The notes beneath the pieces are model-generated. The model had not been told where the DNA came from and did not search any database. It was given only the letters and a program-made list of their open reading frames with translations. Both the position numbers and the translations under genes were made by a program. From positions 23,695,023 through 23,759,022 of the forward strand of contig CAXKWD010000007.1 of NCBI GenBank assembly GCA_964059195.1: a stretch of DNA of 64,000 bases, written 5' to 3'. This document shows, in pieces, positions 56,857 to 64,000 of the stretch; the first letter of the stretch is position 1, and each line of letters starts with the position of its first letter. The stretch is from Ectobius pallidus (lineage: Eukaryota > Arthropoda > Insecta > Blattodea > Ectobiidae).

Positions 56857-58884
56857 CATCTTGAAGTGGCTCAGCAAGACTTTTCTGAGGCCTTTGCGGA
56901 ATGCAGTCATTCTTGCCAGTAGGCCTATTAGAGAGCCAATATATTTCATGCAGCGGTGGGACCAAAGACAATCTTTAATGAGTACGCTGTAAGTGGATTA
57001 TTATTTTTAAAAGAATTTACTCTAAATGAATCCAATATTTGGTAGTGATTTCTCAGTTGTATCCTGTAAAACACTTTATTTATATTCTTTTACTTCTGGT
57101 TAAAAGTGGTTGTGCATCTTCAATTGTTTCACTAACCATTCTTTGCATTATTCTAGAGGAGCTCAAGTTAACGATATCTGGAAGAGTAAGTTAGTTATTC
57201 TCTCGTGAAATAAGACACTAAAACTCACGGGTAACTAATTAACAACAGAAATAAAATAAACAAAAATGTAAAACATGTTGTTAAACTCCATGGCTACACA
57301 TTCCTTTATAGATATAAAAGAAGTTAACCGAATGCACCATAACAAAATGTTATATTGGCGATTAAAGTCTGCATTGAGATACAAAGAATGAAAAATGTGT
57401 AGGAAACTTGTTAGACTGGTATTTTGTTTCTGCCACCTGTAACATTTAGGCTATTTACAAATAGAGGTAACCATAAAACTGAACCAATTTGTAAGTGGAA
57501 CAAAACTGGCTAATTGATATGGGCTACCTACAGTATACTTAACATTTTCAACTAAATATGACAGTAAATTACCGATACTTATTAATGAAAAAAGATATTC
57601 ATTACTGCATAAATATAGTATGTACTAATAGCCTCCTTTTAAAGAGGTGCAAGTTTAAGCCAGCACTTAAAAAAACGCCGAACTCTAAAATACGTGAATC
57701 TTTGGCAAACAAATAAATGAAATAAAGCCCAGCCACTTCATGTCTTAGTGATTCCTTTCTAGGATAAGAAATGGGGCTACTAAGGGGATTTTAAATCTTT
57801 CAAGACTTTTTTTGGAACGCAGAGAGAAATACTGTTTAGATTATGATCGCACACATAGCATATAGCTATATATGTATGAAGTACGCAAAATAAGGATTTA
57901 GCGGACGAATCTAGCATTGCGGCTGAGGCGCAAGCCAAGGCTGAAATACTGGATGAGTCCGCTAAACTTTTTTCGTACGTGGTGCATACAATAGTTTTTA
58001 GTAAAAGTTCTGTAATTTTACTACTAATGAGCTCAGTTTTCACTCATTTTCAATTATTTTGCGTAAAGAAAGCAAAGGGAATGGCGATTGTATCAGTAGT
58101 GCCTGTTTATAAACTTCGCTTGCTGTGGATTGATTCTTTTCCTTAAAAATAAACTTTTAAAGACATCGTTTAGTAATAATGCTGATTAATTAAGCTAAAC
58201 ATGTTTACTTCAATTGAAATTACGCGTCATTTTTATCATATTTTCTGCAACAAAACTTATTATGCCTTAAAAGAAGCAATCGTACAAGAGGCTCATCTGA
58301 AGTCATTCCTTTCAACAAGCACTTCTGTTCTAGGGGACTAAGCTATGGCTTAGTAATGCAAACTTCATACGTAAGCGCCCACCCCAAAGGCGCAAAAAGT
58401 ATAAAAAATTTACATGCTGCTCTCTACTCGTAACTATAAAGAGGCTAACAATAGAAGAATTACAATATGTTTTTACGGAGAGTGTGGGCTGCATTGTAAG
58501 TGACTGTATAGAACAATTCATACCTGAAATATGTGCCTGGAGGCCTGCAAAATCCAAAGAATGAAAGATCTAGCATGTTATTAAAATTTAAGTTTTAATA
58601 TTCATTTTACCGTCACTTTCGTATCTCGTCATTCATACAAACTTTTTCTTGCACTAGATATCAAAACATTATTTGTAGTGAAAATATATGAAATATTAAC
58701 AATTTCTTAAATGTTTTTATTTTATATGTTTTTTTTTTTTTCATTGAGGTATTCATTATCAAGGTTTAACGTTATTTTATCTTAGAGTATATTAAGGTTA
58801 TAGTCATATATAAACATGTAAACATTATAAAGCGAAATATGAATATTTATAGCACATGAAACATCCAGCAATATAATATTATTA
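56857..58884. other. No confirmed gene; possible small exons near 56954-57185
   Basis: Two short segments have good splice-site sequences: 56954-56988 (after TTTCATGCAG, before GTAAGT) and 57157-57185 (after CATTATTCTAG, before GTAAGT). The joined reading MSTLGAQVNDIWK is open, but no family is recognised. An inverted TTTAGCGGAC/GTCCGCTAAA pair lies at about 57897 and 57957. The rest is AT-rich. Confidence 0.3.
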
Positions 58885-59215
58885 CTTACTTACTCAATGG
58901 CAATAGACAAGCCCTAAGCAAGCTAAAGGAATATTATATATTTTATGGAACCCGGAGGTTCATTGCCGCGCTTACCTGAGCCCGCCATTGAACCCTAATC
59001 TGTGCTAACTCCATCCAACCATCCCTCGTAATTCCTACTTCCCTTAAATCTTTCCTAATATTGTCCTCCCACCAACGTCTAGGTCTTCCAAGTGTTCATT
59101 TTTCCTTCGGGCCTCCCAATAAATATTTGTTAGGTATATCTTTCCTCCTCCATGCGTGCAAAATGTCTAGTCCATTTCATCCTCCATAATTTAATTACCC
59201 ATATTAGCCTAAATC
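58885..59215 (-). mobile_element. LINE A, third 5'-truncated 3' end
   Basis: CTTACTTACTCAATGGCAAT, TATTTTATGGAACCCGGAGG and CTAACTCCATCCAACCATC match 13553-13870 over its length. On the minus strand the C-terminal AMNLRVP-type ending is replaced by decayed text. A TAAG-type tail marks the 3' end. Confidence 0.8.
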
Positions 59216-59444
59216 CGATGAGGGATAATATATTATTTTATTTTGTAGTCTTTCTGCACAACGCAGATTGCCTTGCAGACAAAGAATATCTTTCAACAAA
59301 GTATACACTTACACAAAAATTACAAGCTTTCAGTTAGATCATAAACATGACAGGAAAATTCAAATAGTCAGTAGTAAAAACCATTAAACTTGAAAAAAAA
59401 GGAAATCTGTCCAGCTTAATTGTTTTTATTCTACAGGTGGTTTC
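59216..59444. other. Spacer / possible 3' UTR of the R2-like LINE
   Basis: No frame is supported. It lies immediately downstream (minus strand) of the endonuclease stop at 59445. Confidence 0.4.
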
Positions 59445-61746
59445 TTAAGATTTGGATGGATCCCTTAAGTGATAATAACGCCACTTCATTGTACAGATTT
59501 GTGACAATGAGAAACGTTTAAAGAAGGAAATAAAGAACTTTGTTATTGTTCCCCTACTACCAACCATTAGTCCAATGACTTCAACATTTTTCAAATCATA
59601 TTTGTTCTTGAAGTACTCAATGGTTGGTTCGTATATCTTCTTTTTTTCATGATCAACTGCTGCAGGTTGATCTTCTTCAGTCTCAAAGCGGACTGTAGGG
59701 TCTACTATTAAACCAGTTGATCGGTTTTTGTCTATTGCAATGATGTCTGCTCTTCGTGTTCCTCCATCCATGGCAATGCAGTGCACCTCCTCGTAAACGT
59801 CATAATTCTGCAGTTTCAAGGCAGCCGCTATCTTGCTCCTTATTTGATGATGGCGAGTGTTCCTTAGAAGCTCCCCATGATGACAAAAGCCTAGAACGTG
59901 TGCCAAAGTTTCTACCTCACTGCAGTGCCTACAGTGGTTGCCGTTCTGACTTCGTCCATGGAGGGCACGTACTGGAGCAACATTTGCTTGCAACTTAATA
60001 GCATCTCGCCACTCGGAACTAGTTAGCCCTTTTTGATTTACCAACCATTTGTTGGCTGGAGGGCAATCTTAATTTAACTTTACACCTTTGCCATGTGTAT
60101 GAAGCGAGCACCATTTCTTAAATTCTTGACCCCTTAAAATACCTCTTAGATCAGCAGCTTTTTTGAGGTTAAGGCTTCCGCATTCTGGGTTATTCCAAGT
60201 TCATTAATGCATTGTAACATATCAGCCTTTAGATCCCTAGTTATGTTAATGTATTCATTTTGGGATTTCTCTAAGGATTTACAACAGTTGAACTGCTGTA
60301 TAATTGTTTCCCATTCAGTTTTGAAAACGCCTAAACCTTCTCGTATTCTTCTAGAGGAATACAACATCGAATCTGGTGTATCAATTGGTAGTTGTAAAAT
60401 CTCCTTAACTGTACTCTTAATCATTTTATCCAAAGTTTCCAGAAATCCCTTGCGGAGTTTCAATTTATTTAGATTCTGGAATCGATACACTAGAGATGGT
60501 AAGATAAACTGATTAATAACAGAAAAATTTTGTTCTGTTTTCAGAAGAGGAGTTCCTGAGAGTAGGTTTAAGTTTTATTTTAGGTCATGAGCCATTCTTT
60601 TTTCATCCAAAATTAATCTGTCAGAAAATGTGATGCCCAAGTATCGAATGCTCTCAGATTTATCTATGGAATGAATAACAAAGTTCTGATTAATGGTCAT
60701 TGATTTACTTTCGAGCTTTCCCTTAGCAATATGTATCGCCTCACATTTTCTAGAATTAAACGATAAACCAATTTCTTGGAATCGTTGAAAAGCCATGTTC
60801 GTGAATGTAACAGCATCCTCCTTGCTTTTTGCTAATATAACTGTGTCATCAGCAAAACTAAGGACAGTGAGTTTCGGCAGCCCTTTCACTAGTTCATACC
60901 CATATCTGTCTGCAATTGTGATTTCAGAAAGTTCGTTTAATATGTAATCTGTTGCCATGTTATAGAGGGCAGGAGACAGAGGCGAACCTTGTAACACTCC
61001 GCGTTTAATGTTTATGGGTGATGTCCTTTGTCCATTTGATTCTATGACAGTTTCATTTCCTGTCTGAAGAGCCATTATTACATGCTGTAATTGGTGAGGT
61101 AGTTTAGAATGGACCAATGTCTTATGGATATGGTCATCCCCAATATTGTCAAACGCTTTGCTGATGTCCAAGAATATTGCAGTCACACTTTCTTTGTTAC
61201 TCTTAACTTTTCGGAGGATACTATCAAGAATTGACACGTTTGTAAAGGTGCCAGGACAAGAGGTAAATCCTCTTTGGTTAGGGTTGAATGTTATGTAGTC
61301 ACGTAATGTTGAATGTTATGTAGTCACGTAATCTAGCATCAAGGACCCGTTCTAAAATTCGACGTAGTAATTGGTCTAAAATTTGATGGATCAGTCTCAT
61401 CTCCTCCTTTGTGTATTAAAATTGTTCTTGCTTTCTTTAAACAAGGAGGGAGGTGTCCTGTTTGCGAGATTTCAGTGAAAATATGTGCTAGAATGCTGGA
61501 AACTTTATCATTTTTCACACTACGCATTAGTATTCTATCAGGACCGGGAGCCGTATCTATTTTAATGTTCTTAATAGCATTCATAACCTCATTCGATGTA
61601 ATAGTGGCATCATAAGTTTCATTTATGGTAGACATCTCGTTTTCTGTCAGGTGAGATGAGTATTCATGACGAGTACAGTTATTATCTGTAGAAAATCTAT
61701 TATTAAAATGCTCAAATATAAGTTTAGGCTCAGCTTTGCAACGCAT
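59445..61746 (-). mobile_element. R2-like non-LTR retrotransposon, frameshifted ORF
   Basis: The order on the minus strand is as follows. 61746-61339 is the N-terminal RT part with DTAPGPDRI and HKGGDETDPSNFRPIT. 61237-60575 is the RT core with AIFLDISKAFDN (motif A), GVLQGSPLSPALYN (B), SFADDTVILA (C, catalytic DD) and SIRYLGITFSD (E). 60490-60146 is the post-RT region with EILQLPIDTPDSMLYS. 60044-59445 has a zinc knuckle CRHCSEVETLAHVLGFC (CX2CX7HX4C) and a restriction-like endonuclease with RRADIIAIDK and GLIVDPTVRFE. RT followed by CCHC and a PD-(D/E)XK nuclease defines the R2/R4/NeSL-type LINEs. A 25-bp tandem duplication at 61283-61332 and other shifts break the frame. The 5' part is cut off where the hAT element begins at 61762. 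Confidence 0.9.
61283..61332. repeat. 25-bp tandem duplication breaking the RT frame
   Basis: Two identical units starting GTTGAATGTTATGTAGTCAC at 61283 and 61308. On the minus strand it duplicates the RDYITFN-encoding segment and shifts the frame between RT motifs, so the copy cannot make a continuous protein. Confidence 0.9.
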
Positions 61747-61894
61747 ACTGTTTCCTTAAAGCAGTGTTTTTCAACCTTTTTCATGACACGACCCCCCGTA
61801 GTATCAAAAAATATTTCGCGACCCCCCAACCCCTTTTTCCATGTATGTTAAAAATATGTAATACTTACAACAATTTTAGGCGTTTGCGTTATTT

Positions 61895-61956
61895 GCGCCA
61901 TCTGTTGGTAACACTAGGAACTAGTGCAGGTTCCGGGTGTTAGCAACAGATGGCGC
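61895..61956. repeat. 13-bp inverted repeat in the hAT leader
   Basis: GCGCCATCTGTTG at 61895-61907 and its exact inverse CAACAGATGGCGC at 61944-61956, 36 bp apart. The spacing and place, upstream of a TATA box, suggest a protein-binding site, perhaps for the transposase. Confidence 0.7.
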
Positions 61957-62034
61957 TGGTAGTCCACGAAAGATCCACAAGTTTCGAGACGTTTCTTTAC
62001 GCTTCGAGATAATTCTCGCTAGAATGCGCTGGCC

Positions 62035-62042
62035 TATAAATA
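62035..62042 (+). promoter_or_regulatory. Candidate TATA box of the hAT transposase gene
   Basis: TATAAATA in a GC-richer setting (GGCCTATAAATACGGCGG), about 260 bp upstream of the transposase ATG. The start of transcription would be near 62065, leaving a leader of about 230 nt. Confidence 0.5.
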
Positions 62043-62298
62043 CGGCGGTCAACCGCGGCCATGGCAGTATGATGCAAGACAGCGAAGGAAGTCGAATCAG
62101 AAGCAATCCCGATAAGTGAAAACGATTCAGAAGTGTAAATTCGGTGTTATGTGGACTGTAAGGTGCCTTGGAGTTGGAGTAATTATAGACTGATTTGTGA
62201 GCGTAAGTCACGCGTGGTCATGTCTGCTGTTTAGTTGTTTGAAGAGCGCGAACCACTTGTTTTACGGTACGTATTTATTTGAGTTGTTATAATTGAAA

Positions 62299-64000
62299 AT
62301 GGATAAATTCCTGAAAAGATCATCAGAACCATCAACGTCTAGCGGGAGTAGTGGAATAAAGAAAAAACGTCTTTATGACGACAATTATTTAAAATTTGGG
62401 TTTACTGTGATTGACAGTAAACCGCAGTGCGTAATTTGCTTTGAAATTTTGTCAAGAGAAAGCATGAAGCCATCGAAGTTGGTACGCCACCTAAACACAA
62501 AACATCCTAATGAAAAAAATAAACCCGTGGAATTTTTTGAGCGAAAATTAAAAGCTCTTGAACATCAAAAAACTGCTATAGGACAAATGTCCAACCTAAA
62601 TGAGAAAGCGTTGCTCGCTAGTTATCGAGTAGCTTTTCGTGTGGCTAAAGCAGGGAAATCTCACAGTATTGCCGAAAATTTGATTTTACCAGCAGCTTTA
62701 GATATAGCAGAGATTATGTTTAGCAAGCAAGAGGTCGAAAAGCTCAAAAGTATACCTCTCTCTGACAATACCATTCAACGCAGGATAAGCAATATGGCGT
62801 CTGATGTTCGTGATCAAGTCATAGAAAAAATAAAGAAAAGTTATTTTGTATCCTTGCAATTTGATGAATCAATGGATATTGCGGGTTGTGCGCAATTTGT
62901 AGTTTTTGTGCGTTTTGAATCCAATGAAATAATAATGGAAGAAATACTATTTTGCAAGGCACTTCCCAAAAATACTACAGGTCAATGCTTGCATGACATG
63001 TCCCTTGAAGCTACGCAAGATATGAATATCGATTGGGCACAAAAATGCATTGCTATTTGTAGTGACGGAGCAAAAGCCATGACTGGTGCGAAGAGTGGAT
63101 TTATTGCTAGACTGAAAGAACAGATGCCAAACGCTTGTTGGATGCATTGCTTTCTCCATCGCCAAGCTCTTGCAGCCAAATCCTTACCGCAAGAATACAG
63201 TCAAGTTCTTAATATTATTATTAACATTGTAAATTCTATTAAAGGAAAAGCGTTGCAGACTCGATTGTTTCGAATCATTTGTGAAGATATGGGGACACTA
63301 CACCGCAATTTGCTTTACCATACAGAGGTTAGGTGGTTATCACAAGGCAAAGTACTGACCAGAGTTATGGAACTTCGCGCTGAACTATTGGTATATTTAC
63401 AGCAAGCCAAGTCACATTACTCTGAATTCATTTCTGACCCGGAATTCCTTTTAAAATTGGCTTTTCTTTCTGACTTATTTGAACATTTAAATAACTTGAA
63501 TAAAAGTCTTCAAGGGCGTGATGAAAATGTCATTACAGCAAAAGACAAACTCCATGGCTTTATAAAAAAAATTGAATTGTGGTCCTCATCCATAAATCAA
63601 AACAACTTTGATTCATTTTCGTCCACACAGTCTTTCATTGAAGAAGTCGGAAGCGAGATCAACATCAACTCATATATATCTGGTATGAAAATGGTGTTAC
63701 ATAATTTGAAGAAAGAATTGTGTCATTACTTCTCACTGCAAGAGATATCGGATAACACTGGGCAAAGATGGATCTTAAATCCGTTTTTAAATGCAGCAAT
63801 AAACGAGGCAAATTTAGCAACTAAGCTCAATGAGAATCTGCTGGAACTATCTGCCGATGGGATGTTACACTTGGAATTCAAGTCTGAAAATTTGGATACG
63901 TTTTGGTTAAAAAGAAGAACAGAATACCCGGAATTAACAACCGAGGCTTTGAAGTGTATGATTCCATTTTCTACCTCGTACTTGTGCGAGTTGGCATTTT
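62299..64000 (+). CDS. hAT transposase, ZBED-type (partial at window edge)
   Basis: The frame is open without a stop from ATG 62299 to the window end (567 codons and one base). The N-terminus MDKFLKRSSEPSTSSG is followed by a BED-type zinc finger: CVIC at about residues 47-50 and HLNTKHP at about 64-70. SYFVSLQFDESMDIAG (about 184-195) holds the first catalytic Asp, and CIAICSDGAKAMTGAKSG (about 251-268) the second. HTEVRWLSQGKV (about 343-354) is the conserved block before the helical insertion, and IPFSTSYLCELAF begins the C-terminal dimerisation region. Such proteins cut and paste their own DNA with 8-bp target duplications. Related proteins are domesticated in vertebrates (ZBED5/SCAND3/FAM200-like), but here the transposon terminus is adjacent, so this is the element's own enzyme. 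The stop codon lies outside the window. Confidence 0.92.
   Translation, partial: MDKFLKRSSEPSTSSGSSGIKKKRLYDDNYLKFGFTVIDSKPQCVICFEILSRESMKPSKLVRHLNTKHPNEKNKPVEFFERKLKALEHQKTAIGQMSNLNEKALLASYRVAFRVAKAGKSHSIAENLILPAALDIAEIMFSKQEVEKLKSIPLSDNTIQRRISNMASDVRDQVIEKIKKSYFVSLQFDESMDIAGCAQFVVFVRFESNEIIMEEILFCKALPKNTTGQCLHDMSLEATQDMNIDWAQKCIAICSDGAKAMTGAKSGFIARLKEQMPNACWMHCFLHRQALAAKSLPQEYSQVLNIIINIVNSIKGKALQTRLFRIICEDMGTLHRNLLYHTEVRWLSQGKVLTRVMELRAELLVYLQQAKSHYSEFISDPEFLLKLAFLSDLFEHLNNLNKSLQGRDENVITAKDKLHGFIKKIELWSSSINQNNFDSFSSTQSFIEEVGSEININSYISGMKMVLHNLKKELCHYFSLQEISDNTGQRWILNPFLNAAINEANLATKLNENLLELSADGMLHLEFKSENLDTFWLKRRTEYPELTTEALKCMIPFSTSYLCELAF

Larger units (their letters stand above)
61762..64000 (+). 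mobile_element. hAT transposon, apparently intact, runs off the window
   Basis: It begins with CAGTGTTTTTCAACC and a CATGACACGACCCCCC segment, a known style of ZBED-hAT terminus that resembles the 40887 element (CAGCGTTTCTTAACC). The preceding 8 bases CCTTAAAG (61754-61761) would be the target duplication. The right end is beyond 64000 and cannot be checked. It contains a promoter region, 5' UTR and an open transposase. Insertion is beside or within the R2-like LINE. Confidence 0.85.

Noticed and set aside
57780..58043. Exon with the plus-strand reading DESSIAAEAQAKAEILDES
   Set aside because: The reading looks protein-like, but no splice sites, start or family support it, and an inverted TTTAGCGGAC pair suggests a non-coding repeat.
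1..64000. CRISPR array or bacterial-type operon
   Set aside because: No regularly spaced identical repeats with unique spacers and no clustered long frames. Every feature is of eukaryotic, insect type.

Overview
The window looks like repeat-dense, AT-rich nuclear DNA of an insect. A cockroach-like (Blattodea) host is an inference. It rests on a divergent single-exon ionotropic receptor with an arthropod-style N-terminus, insect-type mariner, hAT and R2-like elements, abundant tRNA-derived SINEs and very frequent TAGGCCTA octamers. There is no operon structure. I found no intact, clearly host protein-coding gene and no convincing functional tRNA or rRNA gene.

Layout. 1-13.5 kb: SINEs of several families, a GC-rich transposon with a three-unit tandem array (2790-3182), two inverted tRNA-like elements (3198-3600 and 6645-7075) and a small hAT MITE with a perfect 8-bp target duplication (10478-10808). 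13.5-25 kb: three pieces of LINE ends, otherwise AT-rich sequence without recognisable genes. 25.4-26.6 kb: an R2-like LINE fragment abutting a dead hAT transposase end. 27.3-29.2 kb: an element bounded by convergent GGTGGTATCGGACA-like motifs. 29.6-31.6 kb: the only host-type gene, a divergent ionotropic receptor, broken by one in-frame stop and two frameshifts.

33-49 kb: nested repeats. These include a palindromic mariner derivative (35029-35702, with a second copy at 42996-43480), three SINE families, TIR elements at 40305, 40887 and 44812, a second mariner lineage carrying an inverted piece of its own C-terminus (45828-46334), and a decayed hAT transposase (47740-48490). 50-57 kb: a Harbinger-like MITE inside a SINE, a hAT MITE, a LINE remnant, a 1.1-kb near-perfect palindrome, a short hairpin MITE and a third palindromic mariner copy. 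58.9-64 kb: a LINE end, then a minus-strand R2-like retrotransposon (RT, CCHC knuckle, restriction-like endonuclease; frameshifted). A hAT transposon is inserted next to it. Its transposase frame is fully open from 62299 to the window edge and is the only intact protein gene seen.

The genes do not form a pathway. The story of the window is successive nested transposition, with an unusual number of inverted (hairpin-forming) derivatives that contain transposase or tRNA-like sequence.
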